Part shown: piece by piece, positions 32,868 to 46,033 of the stretch
Position numbering within the stretch: position 1 is the stretch's first letter
Layout: each line of letters begins with the position of its first letter
Assembly: GCA_014281115.1 (NCBI GenBank)
Contig: JACONQ010000004.1
Location: forward strand, 3,658,001-3,722,000
Length of the DNA: 64,000 bases
Source: Laburnicola sp. R22_1
Lineage: Eukaryota > Ascomycota > Dothideomycetes > Pleosporales > Didymosphaeriaceae
Reading direction: 5' to 3'
Program-made: the position numbers and the translations under genes
Notes under the pieces: model-generated
Database searches by the model: none
What the model was told of the DNA's origin: nothing
Seen by the model: the letters and a program-made list of their open reading frames with translations, nothing else

Positions 32868-34659
32868 AGCTAGCGCATATAGTTCCTGCGCACATAGGGT
32901 TCCTGCGCACCTCACCAAAACGCGACACCTGCACAAAACACGTCAGATTTCTCCACAACGCTCTGCAACAATGGATGCTCGTGAGACTGCTATATCGCAA
33001 GCTCTTTCTGATCTCTCTATAGGTATTTTTTCTAGCCGAAGGGCTGCAGCTAAGGCGTACGGGGTCCCTAAGTCTACACTACGCAACCGTCTTAATGGCG
33101 CAACGAATAGTGCGCTCAGCCATCAGCATCAGTAGCGGCTGACTCCTCTATAAGAGGACTTCCTAGTAGACTGGATCCTCGAAGAAGACGCACGCGCCTG
33201 CCCTCCCTCACACGCTCGCGCTTAAGAAATAGCTAATTAAATCCTACGTATAAACGGCGATAGTCAGCCTATTAGTAAACTCTGGCTCTCACACTTTATT
33301 AAGCGACAGCCACACGTCGCCTTAGTTATTAGTAGAAAGCTCGAGGCTTAGAGAGCTAATACAGCGACTCTAGAGCAGTTGCGCGCGTTCCTAGAGCGCT
33401 ATAAGCAGACTTAACAGCGGCTTAACATACAGGCGGAGAATACATACAATATAGATAAGACTAGCGTTGCTCTAGGAGTATGTACAAATACTAGAGTACT
33501 CTCTAGTAGTTAGAAAAAGAAGGCTTATATTCGGTCTCTAGAGAATCGCAAGTAGGTCTTTATAATTAAGTGTGTGTTAGCGATAGGGCGGAAACTACGC
33601 TGCGCGGTCATCTTTAAAGGCCAGAGCCTACAAACTACCTAGTTCCTATTGTCCTACGTACCTAGCTGGCTGTATACAACCTTAGAGAACGGATAGACAT
33701 TAAAAGTAATAGGTGTTGAGTGGCTGCAGCGCATATTTATACCTAAGACAGCTGTAGGTAATAGCTAGTACCGCCTCCTTATCCTTAACAGCCATAGCAG
33801 CCATATTAATATAGAGTTCCTATGGCTCTGTAAACAGCATCGAATAGAGCTCCTATACCTACCTGCGCATACCTCGCACGTCCTACAGCATCTAGATCTC
33901 GCCCCTTTCTCCGTTATTAAGTCTAGTTACCGACGCCAGATCCAGGAGCTTGCATCGCTTGACGACGCCGCACCTGTTAAGAAGGAGCGCTTTATTGCCT
34001 GCTATTATTAAGCTAGGGAGGAAGGCTTCATAGAGCGTGTGATTCGAGCTGGCTGGCAGGCTGCTGGTATCTGCCCATTCAATATCAATCACGTGCTTAG
34101 CTTGTTGCAAGTCTCCTAGAGGCCTACTACGCCTACGCATTAGCAGCAGCCTCAGCAACAGCCTTAGAGCTTCCTCTTAACCCCTTAAGGCCCTCGCGAT
34201 CTCTATATAGCGCAGCGCGACGTCTAGAGCGTCAAGAATCTAGGTCGTAGGACCCGGCTACTCCTACAGAAAGCAGGTAAGGCTCTAGCAGCTGCAAATG
34301 CTAGAGCTGCAGGGCTAGAATTAGAGAAAAGACGCCTTGAGTATCATCTACAGACTACTAGCTCTCAGCGTCCTTGAAAGCGCGTTCAAATAGACCCAAA
34401 TCGACGCTTTGTAGAGGTAGAGACTATTGTAGAGGCTATACGCGCAGCTAAGGCTGCAGGAGCTTAGCAGCAAAGATCTACTATAGTAAGCGCTTTAGAG
34501 ACAGCTACTATAGTTACAGCAGCTGCAGCGCTTAAATCTATGTGTACACAATGGCAATTATAAGAGCGTTGTGGAGAAATCTGACGTGTTTTGTGTAGGT
34601 AACACGTTTTGGTGAGGTGCGCAGGAACCCTATGTGCGCAGGAACTATATGCGCTAGCT
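32868..34659 (+). mobile_element. Pogo-like transposon (pogo-5), lightly mutated
   Basis: 1792 bp, TA at 32866-32867 and 34660-34661. The inverted repeats are more than 50 bp (AGCTAGCGCATATAGTTCC...) and contain TTCCTGCGCAC twice, exactly 17 bp apart (32883 and 32900), mirrored at the right end. It is inserted in a terminus of repeat X. Its GC content is well above its surroundings. Confidence 0.9.
32971..34563 (+). pseudogene. Pogo-like DDE transposase (pogo-5)
   Basis: One frame of 531 codons from ATG 32971 to TAA 34561-34563, with TAG/TAA nonsense codons but no frameshift. The N-terminus has a psq-type helix-turn-helix (SSRRAAAKAYGVPKSTLRNR). The DDE domain has ENTYNIDKTS (first Asp), LLILNSHSSH (second position, Asn for Asp) and LLYLPAHTSHVLQHLD. 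Unlike pogo-1, -3 and -4, I see no C-terminal zinc knuckle. Nearly all breaks are CAG/CAA/TGG-type changes, so the copy was probably intact when it landed. Confidence 0.88.
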
Positions 34660-34720
34660 TACTATTATATAATATTTGTATTGGAAACTCCTTAGTAGTA
34701 AAAAAAAACTATAGTAATAT

Positions 34721-35599
34721 TGTTAAAACTATATTAGTAAGCAAAATAAATAATAAAATAACATGTTAGAATTTCGCTATTATAATAAAAGATAAATAGA
34801 TAAATAACTATAAGCTACCTAAAAATAAACTAAAATAGTCGTTCCGATAATAAGTTGCAATTAAAGCCAAAGTCAACTTTAAGTAACGCACAAAAAGTTT
34901 ACTAAAAGATAATTGTAAGAAATTCAATATTATATATATTAAATTACTTAAAACTAAAACCAAAATATAATATAAAACTAACCTAATAAATATTATAAAA
35001 TACGCTATCGTAATATAAATAAGCTCGTAATTAATTTTTCTAAATTAATAACTTTTGACAAACTTGTCGCAATTAAGCACTTTAACAATTTTGAGCAATT
35101 GCTAAAAGAATATACTAAACAAGGCAATATTATATGTATTAAATTACTTATTACTAAAAGACAAAATATAACATATAAAAGACTTGTTTTATAATATAAA
35201 ATACATTAGCGTATAATAAACTAAGGAGTAATAAACTATGCTAAAATAAGGCGTTTATTGTTAACGTTACAACTAAGCAATAGTAAAACAAAGTTTGTAA
35301 TAGCTCGCATATAAAACACTAGTTTGCATATAATAGCTTGCATATAAAACACTAGTCTGCATATAGAATAATAGCTCGCATATAAAACACTATTGCATAT
35401 AAAACACTAGTTTAAACATTAGTTTAAAACACTAGCACGCATAAAAGTTAAAGGCATAATTAAACTATACAAAACTAAGTGTTCGTTAGTCTAAATTATT
35501 TTGTATATAGATTGCTAGGTAGCCAGTTTATTGAAATTAATCAACCAGTTTAACAATACCAACTCGATCACCTTCTTATCTATTTATCCACTTTTCACA
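34721..35599 (+). repeat. Solo copia LTR with 5-bp target duplication (copy E)
   Basis: 879 bp from TGTTAAAAC to CTTTTCACA. AATAT flanks on both sides (34716-34720, 35600-35604). No internal region follows, so this is a solo LTR left by recombination between two LTRs. It is the only copia-family insertion in the window with a clean target duplication. Confidence 0.9.
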
Positions 35600-35604
35600 A
35601 ATAT

Positions 35605-36139
35605 AATGTGACGGTAATTTATCTATCTAGGGGTAGGATAACAAAGGCTTTTATCTTAAATAATATAATAAAAAAGCCAAGCCCTCTACTTAGCGATTAA
35701 AAAGAGCGTAGAACGATAATTATAAAAATGTGGTATTATTTATATTTCTTTATAGATACTAGTAAGAGCTCTTAAATTATTTTATATTATAGTTACTATG
35801 TATTATTAAATTAACTACCTAGGAGTAGAATAATAAAGGATTTTATCTTAAATAATATAATAAAAAAGTAGAGCCCCCTACTTAGTAATTAAAAAGTGTA
35901 TAAAAAAGTAATTATAAAAAAGTGTCTTTAAAATACTAAGCAAGCTTAGTAGTCTTAGTGTATATAACTTCTATATATAAAGTTTTTATAAAAAGACTAC
36001 TTAGAACTTTAGTAGGAGAGAAATAAAATAGCTTTAGCGCTACTACGTTATAGTTATCCTTTCTTCTTTTTTACTATTCTAATTATTAGAAATAATATAA
36101 GCTATAGTTTTTTTTTTGGCAACTATAGAGTTTCTAATA
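35605..36139. other. Partial R copies
   Basis: Two plus-oriented R pieces start near 35607 (TGTGACGGTAATTT) and 35799 (ATGTATTATTAAATT). Both keep the constant end and stop at different points. I could not find convincing target duplications. The end of the stretch is the left target duplication of the next R copy. Confidence 0.5.
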
Positions 36140-37256
36140 TGGCGTTTTATTAACTACCTAGGGGTAGCACAATAAAGGCTTTTATCTTAAATAACATAAT
36201 AAACAAAGCAGAGCCCCCTACTTAGTAATTAAAAAGAGCGTAAAAAAGGTAGTAATTATAAAAAACGCGCATTTAAACTACTAAGCAAGTTTAGCAGTCT
36301 TAGCGCGCACAGCTCCTATATACAAAGTTTTTATAAAGAGGCTACTTAGAACTTTAGTAGGGAAGAGATAAAACTTTAGTGCAGCTATGCTATAGTTATT
36401 CTTTCTTTTTCTCTAGTATTCTAATTATTATAAATAATATAAGTTAATATATTAATAGGTATGTACTACTTTGCTTATAAGTAGAATAAGGATAATATAT
36501 ACTAGATACACATTTGTTACTCTATTGCTATATTAAGGTTATCCTTAATAAATCTCCTACTATCTCTCTACACCCTACTATCCTTCTAGATATTAATATT
36601 ATTTCTAAAGAAGTACTCGCTATTGCTAAAAAGTATATACTAAAGATATATACTACTACTATTAAAGTGGCTATTAAAGTAACTACACTAGAGTTTTATT
36701 CTATCTATTAGATGCTTATCTAGTATAAGAGGCAAGTATACTTAACTATCTACAAGGCAGTCCTAGTGTACTAGTTAGGTTAGTAGTTTATCTAGTTCGC
36801 AAAGGACTATAAGGTTAAATTTCCACTCTAGTAGATATAATTATTTCTTATTAGTAACAGAATGTAGTAGAAAATGCAAAAGGAGAATAATAAGGTCTTT
36901 ATTAATAAGCTTTAGTGTAGTAAGAATGTTATATAGATCTATAAAATTCTTCTAAATATTATTACTATTAAGTTAGCTTATCTAGCGCGCAAGCGTAGAT
37001 AACTAATAATAATAGTAGTAATAAGCTAGGTGTGCTATATACGCTATAAGTAAACTTTACGTAGGTTAGAAGCTTATAAAGTGTAGATAAGGTACGAGTA
37101 AGTTTAAACTATTGTCGCGTTATTAGGTAGTGTTTAAGGTTAGTCTTTAATTAGAATTAGGTGCTATATATAGTAGTATATAATAACCTTCTATCTTAAC
37201 CTACTTCAACCTTAAACTAAAAAAAAAAGGTTAAAAAAGATGTTTGGCAAGCCGAC
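36140..37256 (-). mobile_element. Family R, long copy (1117 bp), 15-bp target duplication
   Basis: Constant end TGGCGTTTTATTAAC at the left, distal end GTTTGGCAAGCCGAC at the right. The flanks are ATAGAGTTTCTAATA (36125-36139) and ATAGGGTTTCTAATA (37257-37271), 15 bp with one G/A difference as RIP would make. An open stretch of 65 codons at 36514-36711 has a counterpart in the copy at 8544-9335, but it matches no family I know. Confidence 0.8.
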
Positions 37257-37271
37257 ATAGGGTTTCTAATA

Positions 37272-37670
37272 AAAATATTATAATAATAGCAGTTATCCCT
37301 CCTGCTATTATTAATATAGAAAAGTGTTTTAAGGTAGTGTTAATAAAAAGGGGTTAGCACGTTAGCCTAAGCTTACTAAGCGAGCTTAGCGTACCTACTC
37401 TAACTAAAAAAATCCACATATAAAACTATATAAGGCCATATTACTATACTATAGTTTAGAGAGAAATATAAATTATATTAATAGATATGTTTTTATAAAT
37501 AGTAGAATAAAAGTAATATATACTAGATACACTATTACTATATTACTATATTAAGATTATTCTTAATAAATCTTTTACTATCTCTTTACGCCCTACTATT
37601 TATCTAGATATTAATATTATTTTTAAAGAAGTACTTCCGACTATTATAAAGTATACACTAAAGATTTATA
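37272..37670. repeat. Shared AT-rich segment and partial R body
   Basis: 37272-37441 repeats a segment found at 23237-23445 and partly at 27525-27612. From about 37445 the sequence matches the R body, continues up to the TA where pogo-4 inserted, and resumes at 39518-39593. The constant R end is absent. Confidence 0.55.
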
Positions 37671-39517
37671 ACGTACTTTGCACTCGAGTCGGACACTCCA
37701 TCGAGTCGGACACTTTGCCAAGACCCCACCAAAACGTACTATTAGCAATAGTATAACGCGATGCCTCAACCACACAATAAACCACTAGCGTTAAAAGAAG
37801 CGCGTATACAGCTTGCGATCCAGGCTATCGAACGAGACGCGACACTCTCTTAGCAACGCGCTGCAGCTATCTATAACGTCTCTTAAAGTATACTTAGCGA
37901 CCAACGCGCTGGAAAGACGTTTAGACGCAACTGCGCACCCAACAAAATAAGACTTACTATAAGAGAGGAGCAGGCGATTGTGGAGCATATACTCGACCTA
38001 GACGCGCGAGGATTTCCGCCTCGGCTCGATGCTATAAAAGATATGGCTGATTCTTTACTAGCTACACGCCACTACGAGCCAGTTGGCCAGAGGTGGCCTT
38101 ATGACTTTGTTAAGTTCAATCGAAAGTACGACTATAAGAGAGCTCTCTAGGAGGATCCTAAGGTGATACAAGACTGGTTCCAGCTTGTGGAGAACATAAA
38201 GGCCAAACATAGTATCCTAGACAAGGACACCTACAATTTTGATAAAGCAGGCTTTATAATAGGCATGATATTGACTGGAGTAGTAGTCACAGGCTCTAAG
38301 CGTTAAGGACGGCTAAAGCAGGTGCAGCAGGGCAATAGGGAGTGGACAACAGTTATCTAAGGCATTAACGCGATGGGTTGGTGGATCCCACCCTTTATTA
38401 TCTTCGGGGGCAAGCACCACCTCTCCGCCTAGTATAAGAAGAAGGATCTACCTCATAATTGGGTTATTGCAGTCTCTGAGAATAGCTAGACGACAAATAA
38501 GCTTAGTCTGTAATGGCTGAAGCACTTTAATAAGCATACAAAGAGGCGTACTACTAGTGGAGCACGTTTGCTCATTATTAATGGCCACGAAAGTCACAAC
38601 TCGCTCGAATTCCAGGATTACTATAAGAAGAGCAATATTGTTACTCTCTATATGCCCTCGCATTCGTCGCACCTCTTGCAGCCACTTAATGTGGGCTGTT
38701 TCGCGCCTTTAAAAAAGGCGTATGGGCGCTAAGCTGAGGATTTAATGCGCAACCACATCACGCACATCACTAAAATTGAGTTCCTGCCTTGCTTTATTGC
38801 TGCTTTCAAGGCTTCGTTTACTAAAAGTAATATCAAAGGAGGCTCTCAAGGTGCTGGCCTAGTGCCCCACAACCTAGAAGCTGTGATATCGCAGCTTGAC
38901 GTCCGCCTGCGTACGCCTCCACTTTGTACTATTCGCGATAGTACATAGGAGTCGCAAACTCCGCGAAATAGTACAGAACTTGGGTCGCAATCGACGCTGG
39001 TTAAGCAGAGGATTTAAAGGCATGTGGATAGTTCCCTAACTTATATAGTTAAGGCGGTGGAAAAGCTCGTCAAAGGCGCCGAGCTAATGGGGCATTCTTT
39101 GGTGTTGATAACCAAACGCAACGCCGAACTTTAAGCTGCCAATGAGGCCGCCACACGACGTAAATCATATAAAAGAAAGCGATTGCAGCAAGAAGGAGTC
39201 CTTACAGTTGAAGAGGGCCAGCGACTAGCTACTCTAAAGGACTTTGGGGTGCGTAGTGATGGCAAGAAGGCAAAGAAGAGGGTGCGCACTGATGGAGGCG
39301 AATCCGCTCAACGGCGCTGTGGACGCTGCGGCAAGCCTGGGCACAATAAAAAAACCTGTAGGCAGCTTATAGAAGTAGATTCTGAATAGTTTAGCCTATT
39401 TAGACTATTGAAAATAGTTCATATTGACTCTATACTATCGTGAATAGTACAGAACTTGGTGGGGTCTTGGCAAAGTGTCCGACTCGATGGAGTGTCCGAC
39501 TCGAGTGCAAAGTACGT
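37671..39517 (+). mobile_element. Pogo/Fot1-like transposon (pogo-4), lightly mutated
   Basis: 1847 bp, TA at 37669-37670 and 39518-39519. The inverted repeats are about 60 bp and nearly perfect, starting ACGTACTTTGCACTCGAG. They contain CGAGTCGGACAC twice, exactly 17 bp apart (37685 and 37702). It is the best preserved DNA transposon here. Confidence 0.92.
37761..39389 (+). pseudogene. Pogo/Fot1-like DDE transposase (pogo-4), near intact
   Basis: A 543-codon frame from ATG 37761 to TAG 39387-39389, matching Fot1 length. It has a CENP-B/Tc5-type DNA-binding part (REEQAIVEHILDLDARGFPP) and TYNFDKAGF (first Asp). The second catalytic position reads LLIINGHESH with Asn for Asp, followed by LYMPSHSSHLLQPL and a C-terminal zinc knuckle CGRCGKPGHNKKTC. 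Around a dozen TAG/TAA codons interrupt it. There is no frameshift. Confidence 0.9.
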
Positions 39518-39593
39518 TACTACTATTATTAAAGTAACTATATTAAGGTTCTATTTTATTTATTAAATACTTTTTTAGTAAAAGGGGTAGGTA

Positions 39594-41840
39594 TGGTCTC
39601 GACCGAGACCCACAGGTACTTTACAGTCAGATTACACAAGTAAGGAACTTTTTACTAATTTTTAACTACATATTAGTAAGAGTAAAGACAGATTATATAA
39701 GTTGTTATTAACCATATAATTTATTTTACATACTCTATTTTTATATATAAGAGGATAGTAGACTAAAACTTTATAAAGTTAGTAAGTAGATATTACTACT
39801 ATATAAAATAAAGGTCGACCTTGGTTAGAATCTTCACACGACGAAGATCTTTAATATAAAATAAAGGAAGCAATTATATAAGATATTATTAGCTATATAA
39901 TTTGTTTTATTTTATCTTATCCTCTATATATAAAAGGATAGCAGATTAAACCTTTATAAAGTTAGTAAGTAGATATTACTACTATATAAAATAAAGGAAG
40001 CAATTATATAAAATATACAAAACCTATCCTTATTTATAGGGATAGTAGATTAACTCTTTTATTAAGTTAGTAAGTAAATATTACTGCTATATAATATTTA
40101 AGAGAAAATAGTACACTAAGCACACTACTAGTAACTCTATAAATATATAGTTAGATAATAATAAACCCTAATAAAGCGCGACTCTTTATATAACTAACTT
40201 ATTAAACAAATTGGTTATGTAATAGCTATCTCTACCACCTTATAAGAAGCCTCCACTACCTTATATAAAGTTCCTACTACCTTATAAAATAACACTAATA
40301 TGCCTAAGTATACTAGACTATACAATTAGCATATTAAAGGGATAAAAATAATACAGGAAACACTATATAAGGGAACAAGACCTATATATTAAAAGGATAA
40401 AATTAATATAGCAAATAATTCTTCTTAGTTATAACTATAATTATATGCAGTATATACTATTACTAAGTATTATATATTATACTAAGAAGGGACTGCTTTC
40501 TTAAAGTTATTCTAGAAAAACTTTAAAGGATAGAAAGAATACTATTTTTTAAAGTTAGGCTGTGCGTACAAAAGAGAGCTTATAGTAGTCCTAAGAAAAA
40601 AGGGTATTAAGCTAAAAATAGATACTAGAGCTATAAATACTAATTAACTGTATAAAGTAGTCTAAGGTAATATAGATACTATTTATACAACACTATCTTT
40701 ACTAACTTGCTTAACACTTTATATATAGATACTAAGGCTAATCTTAAAAATACTAGAGCTAACTAAGCTATTATATAAACCTAAATAGAGCAAGCTACTA
40801 CTACTATAGGTACTTACATAGCTACAAATCCCTATAAATATCTTAAGAGAACCTTTATATAAGTACGAAGAATATTTTTATTTATATAAATAACTAAATA
40901 AACTACTACTTTTTATATATAGTATTTAACTACTATTTTATCTATCTATTTATAACTATTAAACACGGTCTTAACTAAGACCCATAGACACTTTACAGTT
41001 AGATTACATAATTAAATTTTTTAATTTTGGAAATAACGCGGTTATAGGTAATTATTGCCTATAGCTAGTTTAGTAGCTTTTAAACGTTATTTAACTACTT
41101 AGCACCTCTCTTATTACACTTTCTTAGCTCCTAAAGGAACTTGTTATTATCTATAGTGTTAAGCAGTCTTGTTAGATTCCTTCTCTGCTACGTAATATAT
41201 TCTAAGTTTGTCTTAGTCTATTATGTAGTCCTTACACGCATTATTAATATATACACAACCTAAGCTAGCAAATAGCGGTATAGACTATATACGTGTATTA
41301 TATAGCAATCTAGTATAAGTAACTTAACTAGAAGCTTATCGCTATTAGCTATCTTAAGCTTTAGCTTCTTTCTAGTAATAATCGCAAGCTTATTAATTAA
41401 GTTTTAAGGATGTAAGAAGGGGTCTATAGTAAATTAGATATGCTTAAAGTTAAACTTTACTTTATAGCGCAGTAGCATCTTTATCTTATTTAATTTAGCT
41501 ATAGTTGTTAGTTGCAGTAGTGCGTAAGATAGTAGTAGAATTAGGCTCTCTTTATATAGGTAATAAGCACTCTAACCTTATTACTGCCTATATAGGCAAA
41601 ATAAGTCACTGCTTAATAATAGTTCTAAACTATAGTTAAGTTAACCCTACTAGTGTACTTAACAGCCTTATGGGGTGTTAAATAATAAGCGCACCATTAA
41701 CTTAGTTATATGTATTTACATAGTCTATAGGTATCTTATAGAGCTAGTATATAGAAAAATAGGTTATAGCTAGATTTTCTTTTTTGCTATAGTATAGTTG
41801 CGGAATGCAGCTTTGTTTATAAAAAAACCCTATTAAACAC
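39594..41840. other. AT-rich leader and coding relics of an LTR element with repeat X
   Basis: At 39595-39610 is GGTCTCGACCGAGACC, a nearly self-complementary 16-mer that starts a repeat X terminus. A fragment of the Z right end (CGACGAAGATCTTTAATA) lies at about 39813-39851. 39860-40110 contains two diverged repeats (AAGTTAGTAAGTAGATATTACT). 40230-40960 has a weak plus-strand frame that I could not assign. 40969-41231 is the inverted partner of 22962-23226. 41738-41828 is an inverted Y copy. Confidence 0.4.
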
Positions 41841-42589
41841 TATGTAAAATAAAGCTACTACTAGTTAAACGCAAACTATAGGCACTATACTAATCTATAC
41901 TACCTAAGCTTATACTATAATTTAACCTATATAAGCTTTTATCTAAGCACAACCTACCTTCTTAGAGACTTCTAGCTAATAAGTTAATCTAATTCTAAAA
42001 GGTATAGAATAAGAAGAATAACTATATAGAAGCTCTATATAATATTTTAGTAGATAAGACTAGGATCTTTATAAACCTATATAGACACCTAAATATTACA
42101 AAGGATTAATATTTACATAGTTTACTAGATATTCTTACTAGCTATGCAGCATAGTATTACATCTATACTATCTACTCTAGATAATCATAGAAGCGCTTGG
42201 ATAAAGCACTTAATAGTTACTTTAATACTATTATTAACTATAACTAGTATTAAATAAACTAGACTGTAATAACCTTTACACAATACTAATATAGGAACCC
42301 TAATAAGAGTTTATATAAAGTTCTAAAGGCAATAATTAATAGACTTGTTCTTATATAGAGAGTATTAGATATAAACGTTACTAGGAGAATTTCTTTATAT
42401 ACTACTATTATATAAGTATACCGCAAATAACTAGAGCTAAAGTAAGCTATATTTACTATTAAGTCTACCTATAAAGCGCTATTTACTAATCTCTATGCGT
42501 TAATCTAAGTTGTAATTTATTGCTTATCTAACTAGCACTTAAAAAAGGCTAATATATATTATACTAATTGTAAATATAACTTTCCTATA

Positions 42590-43761
42590 TTAAATATCTT
42601 TGTTATGTGGAGATTCTAACTAAGGTTGAGTCCGCACTATACATAGAGAGGAGTAAAATAGAAGGCACTAAAACCTAGTACCTAGCACATAGTAGTAGTA
42701 ACAAAATATATATAAAATACTAATAATTTTATTATTAACTTTCTTTACAGCAGTATTGTTAATAGTAGTTAATAGATAGTCTACTATCTAGCATAACTAA
42801 GTTATATATTATCTCTTAACTAGTAGACTATTAGGAGCTATAGTAGACTATAGAGTTGTAACCACAAAAGTAGTATATCTAGTACACTAAATCTTTATCT
42901 TTAATATATAACTACTACTACTATCTTTTAAATCTAGCTCTTTATCTATTATATCTAGCGACGCAATAATATTCTAGCGTCCTAACTATACTACTTCTTC
43001 TATATAGGGTAGCATAGCTGTAGTAGAGTTCTAAGAGTATATAGAGAATTAGCTAGGCAAAGTTAAAAATAATTCCTAGAGATTTAGCAATCTTATATAG
43101 TAAGCAGAGTTATTAAAGAGGCCTCTTAATCTTAATATCTTTAACAACACCTAGCCCTAACTATTTAGGCCCTATTAGCTAGTTTTATAACTTTAGATCC
43201 TAGAGTGCAAAGCACTCCTTTAGTACCTAAATAGAGAGTTAGGTTAGGCGTTTATATTGCAATAATAGGACAAAGTAAAGGCGTTACTTAAAAAGCTTAA
43301 AAATAAAGACTAGTAAAGTAAAGGTATAGAGCGGCTGCTAGATAATAAGTAGTAGTTCCTTAGAAACTATAGAAGTTTAAAAGCGTAGCTGCAGCATAAA
43401 AAGCTTATAAATATAGTAGCAATTATCTAGGGTGCTATTAAGGTAGGAGACTATAACTAAGTATAAGGGTAAGAGTAAGTGGCAATAGTAAGAGTATAGG
43501 GGAGATAGGCAGTAGTAAGGTCCTAGGGGGGGCAGAATACAGCTCGCTAGCTACGAGGGAGATCTACTATAGAAGAGAGTTAATAAAATAGTTAGGTTAG
43601 TTGCTATTATAATTATTATTATAATTATTATTATAATTATTATTATAATTATTATAGTAAAAAATATTATTAAAGAAATTATTAATTACGTAACACAGTG
43701 GTTAGTTAAACAGCCAGCCTAGAATCACATAATATCATAGATTAACCCTAGGGGAGAAATT
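42590..43761 (-). mobile_element. Family Z, long copy (1172 bp), 11-bp target duplication
   Basis: In inverted orientation it begins at the right (AATTTCTCCCCTAGGG) and ends at the left (GATATTTAA). ACTTTCCTATA flanks at 42579-42589 and 43762-43772. It contains a repeat of ATTATAATTATT units at about 43601-43662. No protein family is recognised. Confidence 0.78.
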
Positions 43762-44732
43762 ACTTTCCTATATAAAAAGGCAGACTACTAGTCTCTTATA
43801 AATAAGGATTTTACAAAAAGTTTGTACTATTATTATTGCAATTTAGATCCTAATTAAATAATATTTATATAAGACTAAAAAAGTGTTTTATATACTATAA
43901 AAAGATTATTAGTCTTTAAACTATTTATATAAAAAGTGTACCTATATAATAAAATAGTATATTACCTTTTATAAAAAGTATAACAAGGAAACCCCTTTAT
44001 ACAAAGCTATTTAGTTTTATATCTAGAAGTTTAAAGACTATAATAATAAGAAACCTACTTTATATAAAGAAGAGAAGTAAAGTAAAGATAATAAGAATAG
44101 CAACAATTTAGTATCTTACCTAATTACTACTACCTATCTTTACTATATAACTAGCAAATATATCTATAAGATAAAGCTAAAGGAGTGTGCAGAATAGTTT
44201 ATTCTTAAAAAAATATTATATAATATACTAAGGTAAACTATAGAATATAGGTATAGTAAGAATTTCTACAATTTATAAGTTGTAGCTAGAGGTATATATA
44301 CAAAAGAACCCCTATATAAAGATTAATTAGATACCTAGCAATATTAATATTAGCTTTAGAGGTTAGAACTTATAAGGATTTTTAGGAACTATATAAAATA
44401 TAGATCTAATAGGAATAGTTACCTACTATATTCTAGATACTTCAACACTATTTCTACTATTACTAGTAAATACTAATAAGCTAGGTGTCTACTTTAATAA
44501 TATTCTTAATATTATTATATAAACAAATAGCATAACTATATCTATTATACGCAAATAGGGATATCATTTCTTTAATATTAGTAAGGAAGAAAGTGTGTCT
44601 TTCTTTACTAAATAAGAACTCTACCACCTTTATTAATAATTTAAATATCCTTATATAGAAAGACTTTAAAAGATACTTACTAATACTAGCTAAAAAGATA
44701 ATACTACTATACTAAATAAAATTTAGAAGTTT

Positions 44733-44770
<38 letters not shown>

Positions 44771-44892
44771 ATTATATAAGTAAGCCTTATATTGCTTTAA
44801 GTTTACTATTAAGAATAACACCTACTTTAACTATAAGATTATTATTAATATTATACACATTAGAACTAAAGACGCACTATATATTATAGACA

Positions 44893-46033
44893 TGTGTGGC
44901 GTTAATTAATCTACCTAGGGGTAGGACAATAAAGGGCTTTTATCTTAAATAATATGATAAAAAAAGCAGAGCCCCCTGCTTAGTAATTAAAAAGAGCGTA
45001 AAAAAGGTAATTATAAAAAAAGCGCATTTAAACTACGAAGCAAGCTTAGTAGTCTTAGCGCGCATAGCTTCTATATATAAAGTTAATCTATAAAAAGGCT
45101 ATAGTTAGAACTTTAAGGGAGAGATAAAACTTTAGCGCAGTAATACTGCAAGCTATCCTTTCTCTACTATTCTAATTATTGCAAACCTACTATCTAGATT
45201 ATCGCAAATAATATAAGTTAATATATTAATAGGTATATACTACTATACTTATAAGTAGGATAAGGGTAATACGTACTAGATATACTATCGCTCTATTACT
45301 ATATTAAGGTTATTCTTAATAAAGTCCCTACTGTCTCTCTAAGCCCTACTATCTATCTAGGCATTAATGTTGTCCCTAAAGAAGTACTTGCTATTACTAA
45401 AAAGTACACGCTAAAAATTCGCGCTGCTACTACTAATATAGCTACACTAGAGTTTTATTCTATCTATAAGATACTTATCTAGCGTAATAGATAGGTATAC
45501 TTAACTATTTATAATGCTATTTATATATACTAGTTAGGCAAGCAGCTAATCTAGTTTATAAAGAATAGCAAGACTATATTTCTACTTTAGTAGACGCAAT
45601 TACTTTTTATTAATAATAGAATTGTTTAGTAAGGGACGTAAGAGGATAATAAGGTCTTTATTAATAAGCTCTAGTATAGTAAGAGTGTTGTATAGATCTA
45701 GAAGATTCTCCTAGCTATTATTACTATTAAGTTAGCTTATTTAAGCAAGTATACTACGTAGCAGCGCAAGCGCGAATAATTAATAATAGTAGTAGCAATA
45801 AGCTAGGTGTGCTATATACGCTATAAGTAAACCTTATATAGGTAGGAAGCTTATAGGGTGTAGGAAAAGTGCGAGTAAGTTTAAAGTTTAAACTATTATC
45901 GCATTATTAGGTAGTGTTTAAGGTTAGTTTTTAATTAGAATTAGGTGCTGTACATAGTATATATAACCTTCTATCTTAATCTACTTTAACCTCAAACTAA
46001 AAAAGGGTAAAAAAGGCGTTTGGCAAGCCAACA
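44893..46033 (-). mobile_element. Family R, long copy (1141 bp), 10-bp target duplication, in an integrase relic
   Basis: Constant end TGTGTGGCGTTAATT at the left, distal end TTTGGCAAGCCAACA at the right. The flanks are ATTATAGACA (44883-44892) and ATTATAGATA (46034-46043), which differ by one C/T. It is inserted in the integrase relic of the surrounding retrotransposon. Confidence 0.8.

Noticed and set aside
33892..34158. 88-codon minus open frame within pogo-5
   Set aside because: It is antisense to the DDE domain of the transposase.
37791..38672. Minus open frames within pogo-4
   Set aside because: They are antisense to the well-conserved transposase frame.
43601..43662. Possible centromeric or telomeric satellite
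   Set aside because: It is a short ATTATAATTATT repeat inside one Z copy and has no extended array.
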